DNA of 64,000 nt from Variovorax paradoxus (GTDB lineage Bacteria > Pseudomonadota > Gammaproteobacteria > Burkholderiales > Burkholderiaceae_C). A model generated the notes under the pieces. The model made no database searches. It was given only the letters and a program-made list of their open reading frames with translations, and had not been told where the DNA came from. The stretch lies in contig NZ_JAGGNW010000008.1 of assembly GCF_018614875.1 (NCBI RefSeq), positions 1 to 64,000 of the forward strand. The letters are read 5' to 3'. The translations under genes were made by a program, and so were the position numbers. The number at the start of each line of letters is the position of its first letter. Position 1 is the first letter of the stretch. Positions 9,132 to 17,882 of the stretch are shown here, in pieces.

Positions 9132-10057
9132 TTCGCCTCCATGCGGCGTTCGATGCCCTTGATGGCAGCGACCAGCGTCTGATTCACGGGCGTCGGCACG
9201 CCGTGTTTCAGGCCCGCGCGCACAACGGCGCCGTTGATGAAGTCGATCTCGGTGATGGAACCCTTCTCCAGGCTTTGCAGCATGGAGGTCTTGAACTCGT
9301 AAGGAAGCCCTTCGGCAGCCATCATCCAAGCGTCGCGCGGCGTGTCGATGGACAACTTCACGCCGCCTGCTTCAGCAACAGCCATTGCTTCGCCCACCGC
9401 TGCAAGGGCTGCAGTTTCGATCTCCGGCACTGCGTAAAGGCTGCCGTACACCTGCCCCGTGATCGCACTCAACGCGCCCGTGGAGACGTTGATGAGGAGC
9501 TTGTCCCAGATTACGCCCATGATGTTGTCGCTGACCTCGCACGGCAGCGCAGCGCGTTCGAATTCGGCGGCAATGGCCGCAGCCCGTGCACTGATGCGGC
9601 CATCGAGTTCGCCGATCACCGTGCGCTTGTTGCGTGTGCCCGCGATGATGTGGCCCGGCCCGAGGAAAACGCCGCCGACATAGGTCTTGCCGGCCAGCAC
9701 ATGCTCCGCGCCGGCGACCTCCGCCAGGATGTCCTCATGCCCCATTCCGTTCTGCAACGACATCACGGCGGTGTCCGGACCGACGACGGACAACGAGCCT
9801 TCGATGGCTGCACGCGTATGGAAGGACTTGACCAGCACGATCACCAGATCGGCCGGAGGCAAACCTTCGACGCTGGTGACCGCGCGCACATTCACCATGC
9901 GCTCGTTGTCGCCATCCTTCATGCGCAGGCCATCGCGTTGGATGGCGTCGACGTGGGCCTGGAACGGATCGATGAGCGTCACATCGGAGCCGCCCGCCGC
10001 GAGGGTGCCCCCGATGGCGCATCCGAGGGCGCCGGCGCCCAGAAAGTAGATCTTCAT
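9128..10057 (-). CDS. Ketopantoate-reductase-like (ApbA/PanE) dehydrogenase
   Basis: 309 residues. The N-terminus MKIYFLGAGALGCAIGGTLA is the NADP-binding Rossmann fingerprint of the PanE family. LQNGMGHED and a Lys in IWDKLLINVS match the conserved catalytic region. The family reduces 2-oxo acids (2-dehydropantoate in the type member), and many paralogues act on other 2-oxo or 3-hydroxy acids. As first gene of a six-gene catabolic operon divergent from a LysR regulator, a housekeeping pantothenate role is unlikely; a dehydrogenase step in the same degradation pathway is more likely. Confidence 0.85.
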   Translation of the reverse strand: MKIYFLGAGALGCAIGGTLAAGGSDVTLIDPFQAHVDAIQRDGLRMKDGDNERMVNVRAVTSVEGLPPADLVIVLVKSFHTRAAIEGSLSVVGPDTAVMSLQNGMGHEDILAEVAGAEHVLAGKTYVGGVFLGPGHIIAGTRNKRTVIGELDGRISARAAAIAAEFERAALPCEVSDNIMGVIWDKLLINVSTGALSAITGQVYGSLYAVPEIETAALAAVGEAMAVAEAGGVKLSIDTPRDAWMMAAEGLPYEFKTSMLQSLEKGSITEIDFINGAVVRAGLKHGVPTPVNQTLVAAIKGIERRMEAK

Positions 10058-10132
10058 GCGTGTCTCCTGATGGGATGACGCAACGATAGTTTTTTCAGTT
10101 CATATCGCCAATGACATGGATGAAATGATCTA

Positions 10133-10149
10133 CATTTCGTTTTGAAATG
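10133..10149. promoter_or_regulatory. Candidate LysR operator: CATTTC-N5-GAAATG palindrome
   Basis: A perfect six-base inverted repeat with a five-base spacer lies in the intergenic region between the PanE-like operon and the LysR gene. It would overlap the first possible ATG (10147) of the regulator. LysR proteins typically bind such dyads in the shared divergent promoter to activate the operon and repress themselves. Assignment is inference. Confidence 0.45.
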
Positions 10150-10185
10150 GAAGCGGACGACTATTCGACGGATACGGGGACCGGC

Positions 10186-11091
10186 ATGGTGAGCGTCAAG
10201 CTGCTGTGCCTGTTCGACCTCGTCTACAGCACACGCAGCGTGACGCGCGCGGGTGAGCAGATGGGCCAGAGCCAGCCGACCGTGAGCAATTGGCTGGGCC
10301 GCTTGAGAAAGCAGCTCGGGGACGAACTCTTCGTGCGCACCGTCGACGGCATGCAGCCAACGCCGCGCGCGACGGAACTCATCGTTCCCGTACGCGAGGC
10401 CCTGGCGGCATTGCGTCGTGTCGCTGCGCCCGAGCCGGCCTTCGATCCGGCCAGCGCCACGCGGCGCTTCCGCATCTGCATGACCGATGCGAGCCACATC
10501 ACATTGCTGCCGCAACTGCTGGCGCACGTGCGCGCGGTTGCGCCGGGCATTGTCCTGGAGGCCGCACGCATCGACGAGCAGACCGGGCCGGCGTTGCAAT
10601 CGGGCCAAGCCGACCTGGCCATCGGCTTCGTGCCTTGGCTCGAGTCAGGTTTCTTCCAACAGGTGCTCTATCCGCAGGACTGGGTGTGCCTGGTCAACGC
10701 CAAACATCCGCGTGTGAACGGCAAGCGCATGGGCTTGCGCGAATATCGGGCCGAAGCGCACGTCGGCATCTCGGGTGGAACCGGCGTTCAGTTGCTGGAA
10801 GCAGCGCTGCAGCGTCACCGCGTGGTGCGACGCATCTTGCTGGAACTCCCGGGATTTCTCGGGCTGGCCGCGATCGTGTCGACCACCGACTTGATCGCCA
10901 CGGTGCCGCGACAGATCGGCGAGACGCTGGCACGGACAACCGGCCTATCGGTGTTCGATTGCCCCGTGCCCGTACCGCCTTTCACAGTCAAGCAGCACTG
11001 GCACGCCCGATACAACCAGGATCCGGCAAACCGTTGGCTGCGAGGCTTGTGCGCGCACTTGTTCGCGCGAAATTTGCGAAAAGCTCGGTGA
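10186..11091 (+). CDS. LysR-family transcriptional regulator
   Basis: The winged helix-turn-helix is at the N-terminus (STRSVTRAGEQMGQSQPTVS, then LRKQLGDELFVR), followed by the periplasmic-binding-protein-like effector domain (RFRICMTDASHITLLPQLL). From MVSVKLLCLFDLVY at 10186 the protein has the usual ~300 residues. An in-frame ATG at 10147 would add 13 residues but lies within the palindrome and lacks a Shine-Dalgarno site. It is transcribed divergently from the six-gene aroQ-panE operon and is very likely its regulator, probably responding to a pathway acid. Confidence 0.9.
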   Translation: MVSVKLLCLFDLVYSTRSVTRAGEQMGQSQPTVSNWLGRLRKQLGDELFVRTVDGMQPTPRATELIVPVREALAALRRVAAPEPAFDPASATRRFRICMTDASHITLLPQLLAHVRAVAPGIVLEAARIDEQTGPALQSGQADLAIGFVPWLESGFFQQVLYPQDWVCLVNAKHPRVNGKRMGLREYRAEAHVGISGGTGVQLLEAALQRHRVVRRILLELPGFLGLAAIVSTTDLIATVPRQIGETLARTTGLSVFDCPVPVPPFTVKQHWHARYNQDPANRWLRGLCAHLFARNLRKAR

Positions 11092-11229
11092 ACTGTGCGC
11101 CCAATGGCAACGAGTGCCCGCTTCAGACTGGTCGAGGTCGGATTCACCTGAGGCGAGCTGCTGGATGAAGCGGATACAGAAGAGATATTCGACATTTATG
11201 TGTGTGCTGAAAACGGTTAGCGCATTAGC

Positions 11230-12234
11230 TCAGAATGGCGGTGCGTCGCCGAGCCGGAACTCCCGCGTGATCGCGTCCAGTTTCTCCAATATCTGGGCGT
11301 CCAATTTTGTTTCTCCGGCTTGCAGAACTTCCGTCAACTGAGATGCACGGCTTGCCCCGAGAACCGCGCAGGTCACGCCGCGTTGCGCCAGCAGCCAAGC
11401 CACCGCCAGCCGTTCAGGAGACATGCCCACGCTCTGGGCGACCTCCAAGATTCGGCCAATCGCTTCGAACTCCTTGTCGTGCCAGTACCGCTGCCGGTAC
11501 GCAGCCGCGATGCCACCCGCACCGAAGCGCGTCGCCGCTTCAGCGGGCGCACCATGGCGATACTTTCCCGTCAGCAAGCCCCCAGCCAGGGGGTTGTAGC
11601 AGAGCGTTGCGAGGTTCTCTGCCTCACACATGGGAAACAGGTCACGCTCGAACTGACGGAACAGCAGGTTATACCGAGGCTGCACGGTGACCGACTTCAC
11701 CAGGCCAAGCGCCTCGCTCCGGCCAAGCGCACGTGCGATGCGCCAGGCGCCCCAGTTGGAGACGCCGACGTAGCGCGCCCGGCCGCTGCGCACGATGGTG
11801 TCGAGTGCTTCGAGCGTTTCGTCGAGCGGTGTCGTGGGATCGTCCCGGTGCAACTGGAACAAGTCCACGTAGTCGGTACCAAGCCGGGAGAGCGACGCGT
11901 CGATGGCGCTCAGCAGGTGTTTGCGCGACGTGCCTGCATCCCATGGCATCGGGCCCATCGGTCCCCCGGCCTTCGTCGTCAGGATGAAGCGTTCCCGACG
12001 ACCTTTGAGCCATCTGCCGATGATCTCCTCGGTCAAGCCCTTGCGCTCGTCCGGTGCGTCGCTGGGGTAGCGGTTTGCGGTGTCGATGAAGTTGACGCCA
12101 GCATCGGTGGCGGCATCGAGGATCGACACCGACTCGGCTTCGTCGGCACTGGATCCGAAGGTCATCGTGCCGAGGCACAGGCGCGAGACCTTCAGCCCCG
12201 TGTTGCCGAGATGGACCAGGTGGCTGTAGCTCAT
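11230..12234 (-). CDS. Aldo/keto reductase, copy 1 of duplicated cassette
   Basis: 334 residues from the ATG at 12234 (MSYSHLVHLGNTGLKVSRL), exactly the length of copy 2 at 44607-45611 and nearly the same sequence. The AKR tetrad is visible: Asp in NFIDTANRYP, Tyr in the same motif, Lys in LTTKAGG and His in LFQLHRDD. The enzyme reduces carbonyls with NADPH. An open frame continues upstream to 13266 through the decayed NMO and DUF2889 sequences, but that extension is not a real protein. This is the only gene of copy 1 that looks intact; whether it is expressed is uncertain because the upstream genes are broken. Confidence 0.85.
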   Translation of the reverse strand: MSYSHLVHLGNTGLKVSRLCLGTMTFGSSADEAESVSILDAATDAGVNFIDTANRYPSDAPDERKGLTEEIIGRWLKGRRERFILTTKAGGPMGPMPWDAGTSRKHLLSAIDASLSRLGTDYVDLFQLHRDDPTTPLDETLEALDTIVRSGRARYVGVSNWGAWRIARALGRSEALGLVKSVTVQPRYNLLFRQFERDLFPMCEAENLATLCYNPLAGGLLTGKYRHGAPAEAATRFGAGGIAAAYRQRYWHDKEFEAIGRILEVAQSVGMSPERLAVAWLLAQRGVTCAVLGASRASQLTEVLQAGETKLDAQILEKLDAITREFRLGDAPPF

Positions 12235-12581
12235 ATGTTTTCCCTTGCTAAAAGAAGATCCCGGGGCGCGCAGGCGATCTCGTATTCGCGAACCAGCCGC
12301 GCGACCAGTGTGGCGACGATCTGCGCCGCAGGCAGCTTGGCAGACACGCTGACCACGAGCGGGCCGACCTTGGTGGAATGGGCCAGTGCCTCCTTGCGCG
12401 CGGTCTGGATCGCATCCAGCCATTCCTCGAACTGCTCGAGCGTCCTGGCGTTGTGGCGCGGCAGAACACCCACCAGTCCCGCAAGGCAGGCCTCGCGCAC
12501 CAGGCTGGGCCCGGTGACGAGAAACATGGGTGCGCAGATGACGGGCAGCGACAGGCTGGAGCGGTTGAACATGGCTGACAT
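12231..12581 (-). pseudogene. Nitronate-monooxygenase-like gene, large internal deletion
   Basis: Starts like copy 2 (MSAMFNRSSLSLPVICAPM) and runs colinearly to VSAKLPAA. It then jumps directly to the last ~28 residues (VATLVARLVREYEIACA) found at the end of copy 2. About 210 residues, including the FMN/phosphate-binding GGGGHSG region, are deleted in frame. The remaining ~116-residue product cannot be active. The stop overlaps the ATG of the aldo/keto reductase, as in copy 2. Confidence 0.85.
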
Positions 12582-12634
12582 GGCTTGTGCCAGGCAAGAA
12601 GCTGGAGGGACGCGTGCTCGCTCGGCTGCGTCGG

Positions 12635-13200
12635 CTAGGCCGACGTCCCTGGCTTGTCGTCCTGCAGGTGGGGCAACAGGCGAACCACGACCTCGCGTTC
12701 TGCCGCGAAGGCGTAGCAGCTGTCCACACGAAATCGGCGTTGCGCGTCGTCGTCGGATCGCCGCTTGAGACGATACGCAGTGGCGCGATGCCTTGCAGCG
12801 CGGTGGTGGCCATGGGGCCCAACAGTTCCACGATGTGCGTGCAGGACGCCACGCCCCCGAGCAGTTCGCGTACGCGCTTGTTCCAGCCCGCCCCGATCCC
12901 GAGCCCCACGAGCGCCTGCAGCGCAGCTGCTGCCCCCGGGCAGATGTTGAACGGCGTCGCCGACATCCTTGCATCCGCAGCAAGAATCCGGAGTTCAGCG
13001 TCCAGCACGAGGCGCACCGTGATGTCGTGCAGGTGCTGCCCGGGCGGAGCGTCCTCCTCAGCCAGCAAGCGACGAAACGGATGCGTCTTGGTATCGACCA
13101 GGCGGCCTTCGACTTCGAACAGGCCGTCACTGCGACGGTAAAAGCGCATGTCGACGGCGCGGTGGTGCAACTCCTCGCGCGTCACTGCATCTGTGCTCAT
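12635..13200 (-). pseudogene. DUF2889 gene with one-base frameshift
   Basis: Begins MSTDAVTREELHHRAVDMRF and is colinear with intact copy 2 at 42176-42742. It spans 566 bases against 567, so one base has been lost near 12770, just after IVSSGDP. The reading frame then shifts; the original C-terminus (QRRFRVDSCYAFAAEREVVV) continues in the next frame to a TAG at 12635. The DUF2889 signature around SCTHIVELLGPMA is present. Product inactive if the frameshift is genuine rather than a sequencing error. Confidence 0.8.
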
Positions 13201-13225
13201 GAACGTCTCCGACCTTGTGAGTGCT

Positions 13226-13693
13226 TCATCCCACCGCAGCACGGAAGATGCGCATGTAGTTTCCACCTGCGATCTTTCCCGCCTCTTCGGAGGTGAACCC
13301 GCCGCGCAGCATCGCCGCGATCAAGTTGACCCACTGCGCATAGTCCTGCAGCGCGCCAGGGGCGACCTGTTGATCGGTTCCCACGCAGACATGGTCCACG
13401 CCGATGACGTCGGCCATTTCCTTCAAGCCCTCGACGTACTTGTCGAGATCGGGAAAGATGGCCCAGATCCCGATGGCACCGCCGGTGTCTGCAATCGCCC
13501 TCGCATGATCAGGTGTCACCTGACGGGCGGCCAGCCGGGCCGATACCATCGCCTGGGAACCGGCAAGTGCTGTATGTGACAGCAACAGCGGTTTGGTGGA
13601 GGCTTTCGCCGCAGCCTTGGCCGCTTGTTCGGTGGCGTGCGCAACATCAACGATCATTCCCAACCGGTGGCAGTCACGGATCACCTCGGCGCC
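13226..13693 (-). pseudogene. M19 membrane-dipeptidase-like gene, 3' part only
   Basis: The last ~155 codons match the C-terminal part of copy 2 (41092-42150), from GAEVIRDCHRLGMIVDVAHA to the identical end YMRIFRAAVG. Upstream of about 13693 the similarity stops abruptly and unrelated sequence follows, so the N-terminal metal-binding half is missing. The gap of 26 bases to the DUF2889 gene is comparable to copy 2. The abrupt edge marks the boundary of the duplicated segment. Confidence 0.85.
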
Positions 13694-13848
13694 CCCGGAG
13701 GGGATCGAATCTTCTGTCGGCGGGCGCATGAACACCTGGTTTCCCGCGCTCGGTTTGTGGAAATACCGACAGAAATACCGACGATTCCATCTGCTTTGAC
13801 GGATGTGGCTGATTTTCCACAAGCAAGGTCTGGGAATGTTGATACGTG

Positions 13849-14019
13849 CTACAAGAAAGCCCAAGGCGCGAAGCACAGCAACCATTCCTGCTTGGGGCGT
13901 CCTCGCTTTGCGCATTCCTTTTCGGCGAGCTGGCGTGAATTTTCGGCGAGAGCGTGTTCGAGAATCAGATGAGGCATGGAGCCGCCATTCTCGCGAATCC
14001 GATCTTCGTAGAAATACAC
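13849..14019 (-). CDS. Small unidentified ORF of 56 codons with a strong ribosome-binding site
   Basis: A GTG start at 14019 is preceded by a perfect AGGAGG six bases upstream (14026-14031). The product begins MYFYEDRIRENGGSMPHLIL, contains a basic LAEKECAKRGRPKQE stretch and ends with hydrophobic WLLCFAPWAFL. I recognise no family. It lies between the truncated IclR fragment and the dipeptidase remnant in a zone of broken genes, so it may be an old fragment. The ribosome-binding site is the main reason to list it. Confidence 0.35.
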   Translation of the reverse strand: MYFYEDRIRENGGSMPHLILEHALAENSRQLAEKECAKRGRPKQEWLLCFAPWAFL

Positions 14020-14022
14020 GAA

Positions 14023-14268
14023 CTACCTCCTGGTAGTCCAAGTTTTCGTCCGCACCCCCGCCGGGTCAATTTCGGCGGCAATCAACAAATTCCACTGCCC
14101 ATCGGTTTCCAGGTAGCCGAGCGCTTGCAGCGTGAGCAGATGTCGCCGGGCGGCAGCTCGCGTGATCCCCGCCTTCTGCGCCATGGTTGAAGCGCTATGT
14201 CGATGATGATCGGTGCTGAAGCTCTCAAGCACCGCCAAGCCCTTCTCCAGAGCCTTGATGTGGTCCAT
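14023..14268 (-). pseudogene. IclR-family regulator, N-terminal fragment
   Basis: MDHIKALEKGLAVLESFS followed by ITRAAARRHLLTLQALGYLE is the winged helix-turn-helix of IclR/PcaR-type regulators. Normal members have about 260 residues; here homology stops after ~60 and the frame ends at 81. The effector-binding domain is missing, replaced by the sequence carrying the 56-codon ORF. Almost certainly non-functional, although a free DNA-binding domain cannot be excluded. Confidence 0.75.
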
Positions 14269-14382
14269 TTTTGCCTCGTGACGTTACGGCTGCCGTGCCG
14301 GCAATATGTCGTGTGTCGTAGAAATGGGGGGCAGTTCAAAGCCAGGACGATTCACTGCAGCCGTTCTCCTGGACCAAGACCG

Positions 14383-14508
14383 CTGCTCGACCGCGGCGTG
14401 TACATCGCGCTGGCGCTCTACGAAGCAGGCTTCGTGAGCGCCGCGCATGGCGAGGACGACATTGTGGCCACCATCGCGGCAGCGCGCGACATCTTCAGCA
14501 AGCGCTGA
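14383..14508 (+). pseudogene. Class III aminotransferase (HemL-like) C-terminal fragment
   Basis: The last ~41 codons read LLDRGVYIALALYEAGFVSA and end AAARDIFSKR. This matches the C-terminus of glutamate-1-semialdehyde-aminotransferase-type enzymes, where a form like LDRGVYLAPSxFEAGFVS is usual. Everything upstream, including the PLP lysine, is absent. A fragment left by rearrangement. Confidence 0.65.
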
Positions 14509-14524
14509 CGCTCGGCCGGCCCGC

Positions 14525-14809
14525 TCAGACGGGGTCGATCACGGCCACCGGCCCGGCCTCGGATTCGAGCACTTCGGCCGCGGCCAGGCACAGGTCTTCG
14601 CAGAAACGGTCGCCCACGAGCTGCACGCCCGTGGGCAGCCCCCGGCGCATGCCCATGGGCACCGACAGGCCCGGCAACCCCAGAATCGCGGTGGACAGCA
14701 GCGGGCTCTGCGCATCCAGGATTTCGCGCATTGCCGCGCTGCCGCGCTGGTCGGCATCGACGGGGAACGGGTCACGCCACGACACGGGCATCAGCAGCAG
14801 CGGATGGCG
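14525..14809 (-). pseudogene. Amidase-signature protein, C-terminal fragment
   Basis: About 92 residues (PLLLMPVS, FPVDADQRGSAAM, LGLPGLSVPMG, GVQLVGDRFCEDLCLAAAE, ending VIDPV) match the C-terminus of aryl-acylamidase/GatA-type amidases. The Ser-Ser-Lys catalytic region, normally N-terminal to this, is missing. It is fused in frame to a helicase fragment, giving a spurious open frame up to 15319. Confidence 0.75.
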
Positions 14810-15270
14810 CTGCAGGAACCGCGGAAGAACCTCCTGCACGGAGGCATCGTCGAAGAGGAACAGTACCGGCGCTCGCGCCGCACACTGCACGCGTGCCCGA
14901 GTAGGCCCTGCGCCGACCAAGGCCTGCGGAACAATGCCGAGCCCCCTCGCGACTTCTGCAATGCCTTGCGAGAACCGATAGCTGCGCGGCAGGTTGTGCA
15001 CGGTCGCGGAAGGAAAACAGTCCGTCTGTGCTCCATCGGCGTTAACGTGGGCATAGATGGCTTGGTTCGAGTCCCCGAACCGCTGCCGCATGGACGGCCG
15101 ATCGCCATACAGAAAGATGCGGTGCAGCATTGCGGACTGGAGTTCGCTGTTGTCCTGGGCCTCATCGACGAAGACCAGAGGAAACCGCGCCCGCAGGTTT
15201 GTTTGAGCCCGAGTAGTCCGCGCTGTCGTATTGCAGTGCGTAGGCGTCCAGAAAGCGCTGCTCCATTGCA
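14810..15270 (-). pseudogene. UvrD/Rep-type helicase internal fragment
   Basis: FPLVFVDEAQDNSELQ is a Walker B/motif II (DEAQD) of superfamily 1A helicases; GDSNQAIYAH is motif III and YRFSQGIA is motif IV-like. The upstream part (WRYAMEQRFLDAYALQYDS) lies in a different frame, so there is also a frameshift near 15190. The Walker A domain is absent. Such helicases are common on integrative elements, which fits the neighbouring integrase remnant. Confidence 0.7.
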
Positions 15271-15303
15271 TAGCGCCAGTTCCAGTGCAGCTTCGCCTGC
15301 CGC

Positions 15304-15736
15304 GCACACTTGGTGCCATTGCCGCGCCAAGCGACCGCGCTGCTTCAGGATCTGTACCCGCTGACCGGTCCGACAGGTCCGGTCTTCCGCAGCATGTCCC
15401 GTCGCTCGGAGAAGAGTCGCTACATCAGCGACAACACCATCAATGCCGCGTTGCGCACCATGGGCTACGACACGAAGGAGCAGATCACCGGCCATGGTTT
15501 CCGTGCCGCCGCCCGCACCATGATTCGCGAGCACCTAGGCTGGGACTCGGACGTCATCGAGCGCCATCTGGCGCCATCTGGCGCACGTGTCCGACGAGGA
15601 GTTGGGCGGCAGCTACGACCGTACGACCTTCCTGGTCCAGCGCAAGACGATGGTGCAGCAGTGGGCCGACTTCCTGGACGAGTTGGAGGCCGGCAGGATA
15701 CCTGCGCAGGAGGGGACAACGTGCTGCAGTTCGTGA
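15304..15736 (+). pseudogene. Tyrosine recombinase (P4-type integrase) C-terminal half with 10-bp duplication
   Basis: LVPLPRQATALLQDLYPLTG, then ISDNTINAALRTMGYD and ITGHGFRAAARTMIRE are the catalytic domain of bacteriophage P4-type integrases; HGFR carries the His and second Arg. Just after GWDSDVIERHL a 10-bp unit (GCGCCATCTG) occurs twice in tandem at about 15562-15581, shifting the frame. The original reading continues one frame over as HVSDEELGGSYDRTTF, containing the nucleophilic Tyr, to a TGA at 15736. The N-terminal half is missing. This is the relic of an integrated element. Confidence 0.8.
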
Positions 15737-15835
15737 GAAGGAACAGCAGTCCCGAAGATGTTCTTCCCTTAAACCGGGGACCGGATGGTGGGGGCGCGAT
15801 CTAGTGGACGTGCCGCAGTTCCTCGCGCAGGGGCC

Positions 15836-16111
15836 GCTCACCGCGCCGTCCTCGAGGAAGCGTCCGAGCGCCTTCCAGCGCTTGAGGCCGTAGTCCAGCG
15901 CGCCGGCCATCGCGCCGCCGTCAGGCACGCGCATTCGCTCCAGGCTCATCCACACGTGCAGCGCTTCCCACGCCTTGCGATGCGTGAGCTGCTCGTCATG
16001 CGCCATCTCACGCGCTTCCGCCTCGATCTTGTAGAGCTTCGCGATGCGCTCGATGGCCTGCGTCGCGACAGGGCTCGCGTTGCCCCGCGCGAGCTCGTCG
16101 AACTCTCGGAT
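15836..16111 (-). pseudogene. IS66-family transposase (TnpC) fragment
   Basis: IREFDELARGNASPVATQAI, ERIAKLYKIEAEAREM and GAMAGALDYGLKRWKALGRF match the C-terminal region of IS66 TnpC. A short segment between HRKAW and EALHVW appears deleted, and homology stops soon after FLEDGAVS, before the HNxxExxIRP region. A remnant only; the IS66 ORF1/ORF2 partners are not seen. Sequence from 16112 to about 16350 on the same strand is unidentified. Confidence 0.75.
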
Positions 16112-16559
16112 CCGCACAAGAGCCCGGTGGCCGAGCGGGCGCTGAAATTCTTCGGCTTGCTCCATGGCAGGCGGATCGCACAGGCCGCTGCGCAGTTCCA
16201 AGTCATCGGCGATGTGACGGGATGAACGTCCTGCCGGCGAAGAAGGTCCGCGGCTTCCTGGGGCGTCAGGTCGAGATCGGTCTTACCGAAAATCAGCGCC
16301 TGCGGCAGGCCCGCGCTTTTTCCACGGCCTCGTTGACATTCACTCATCAAGGCGTTCTACGAGCGTCCGATCGGCGCCCGTTTCCTGCGAACTTCAGCGC
16401 ATATGGACGAGTTGCCGGAGGTCACTCGGGAACCACGGTCCTGGGCTTGTTCGTATTGACGACCCGCCGGCATGATTTGCTTGACAGGCCCATCGCAAGC
16501 CGCCTGCACTGCGGCCCTTGCGCTGCGATGCGCACCGGCCGCGTTGTGCAACCAGTGCT

Positions 16560-17882
16560 TCAGTGGGCGCCCGAAGCGGGAGTACCGGGGTACGGAGCCG
16601 GATTCGCCAGGTAGGCCTTGGACAGGCGCGCGAACTGCCCGCCATCGGTCGTGATGTCCGCCGACGTGGCGTCCCCGGGACTGAAGACGAGCGCGAATAC
16701 GCCGTTGCCCGCGTACTGCGTTGGATGCGTCAGCATGTACTGGACGTGGTTGTCCCGATAGTGCTTCGGAGTTCCGCCGGGGGTCGTCGAGGGCACGCCC
16801 ATGGGGGTCTGCCAGAACAGGATCGGCAGGCCGCCCAGGTGGCTTCGCACCGTGCTCCACTGGTCGAGGCTCTGGTTGAAATTCGGTGTGGTGACGTTGT
16901 TCTCGTCCAGGTAGAACGGGCCGGGGCCGCGATTCGCACACTCTTTCACGGGCATCGGGTCTTCAAAGCAACCTGCATCGCGATCGCTCGTCTGCGCCAC
17001 GATGAAGTCGGCCTTGTCTGCACCGAGTTTTGCCATGAAGCTGCCGGTGGCGTTTGCATCCCCCGACCACAACGACGGGGGGAAGCCCATCCTCGCCTTG
17101 GGCGCGTACGTCCGTCCGAGCGTCAACAGGCAACCGACGACGCCGACGGCCGTATTCGGTTGGCTGGCGCATTCCGGCACCGTGCTCACGCGCGCCGGCA
17201 ACTTCGCCGGGTCGCCGCCGGGTGCACTGCCCTCTGCGAAGCCCCAGAAGTCAGGCTCGAGGTTGACCAGGGTGGGGCGGCCGGTCTCGCCGATCTTCTG
17301 GTACATCAACTTGACTTGCGCCCAGTAGGCGGCCATGAACGGCGCGTCGTTGATGACGGTGACGTCGCCACCCCGCAGGGAAGGCATCTGGAACAGGGTG
17401 AACATCGGTACGGCGCCCATGGCCGCGACGTCGTTGGAAAATTTTGTCACGACGCCACCGTCCGGAGCGCCGTATAGCCATTGAGGCCATGCGTTACCGC
17501 CGCCAGAGTTGAAACCCGTGACCGCCACGAGATAGGTATCGATGATGTCCGGAGCGATCTGCTGGGCCTTCATGTCCGCGAAAGTACTGGCCGCGCCGAG
17601 GCCCACGAGGAGCCGGTCAGGCTTGCCGAGGGCCGTGGTGATCGAAGGCGCGGGTGCAGGTGCCGGTGCCGGTCCAGGCGCGGGCGCAGCTGCCGGAGCA
17701 GGTCCAGGCGCCGGTGCAGCTGCCGGAGCAGGTCCAAGTGCCGAGGACGCGGTGGAGCCGCCACCTCCGCCGCCGCAGGCTGCAACGAACAGAGCCAGGG
17801 ATATCCACAACCACCGCGATCGGGGAACGCCGGTATCGCGGATCGAAAGATCCGAAGTCGCTTCTGGCAGTGAGGTGTTCAT
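16560..17882 (-). CDS. Putative lipoprotein with Pro/Ala linker, unknown function
   Basis: 440 residues with an N-terminal lipoprotein signal: WLWISLALFVAAC with the lipid-modified Cys at residue 36, followed by a Gly run. An Ala/Pro repeat linker follows, encoded partly by two adjacent 30-bp repeats (17671-17700 and 17701-17730). The mature domain (from about residue 82) contains LLVGLGAASTFADMKAQ, TLVNLEPDFWGFAE and LFWQTPMGVPS, with spacing suggestive of a TIM-barrel glycoside-hydrolase-like fold. I do not recognise a characterised family. It is the only intact gene between 13.7 and 19.5 kb. Confidence 0.75.
   Translation of the reverse strand: MNTSLPEATSDLSIRDTGVPRSRWLWISLALFVAACGGGGGGSTASSALGPAPAAAPAPGPAPAAAPAPGPAPAPAPAPSITTALGKPDRLLVGLGAASTFADMKAQQIAPDIIDTYLVAVTGFNSGGGNAWPQWLYGAPDGGVVTKFSNDVAAMGAVPMFTLFQMPSLRGGDVTVINDAPFMAAYWAQVKLMYQKIGETGRPTLVNLEPDFWGFAEGSAPGGDPAKLPARVSTVPECASQPNTAVGVVGCLLTLGRTYAPKARMGFPPSLWSGDANATGSFMAKLGADKADFIVAQTSDRDAGCFEDPMPVKECANRGPGPFYLDENNVTTPNFNQSLDQWSTVRSHLGGLPILFWQTPMGVPSTTPGGTPKHYRDNHVQYMLTHPTQYAGNGVFALVFSPGDATSADITTDGGQFARLSKAYLANPAPYPGTPASGAH
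17671..17730. repeat. Two tandem 30-bp repeats encoding an Ala/Pro linker
   Basis: Two 30-base units (each starting GGTCCAGGCG and ending TGCCGGAGCA) differ by two bases. They encode AP-rich decapeptide units in the lipoprotein linker. Such units commonly vary in number between strains. Confidence 0.8.

Noticed and set aside
11230-13266. A single 678-codon minus-strand protein covering DUF2889, NMO and AKR sequence
   Set aside because: The middle ~150 codons are out of frame relative to the intact copy at 42-45 kb; the open frame results from a one-base loss and a deletion, not a real fusion.
17641-17760. Tandem repeats in the lipoprotein gene as a minisatellite outside genes
   Set aside because: They are in frame and encode the Ala/Pro linker of an otherwise normal lipoprotein.
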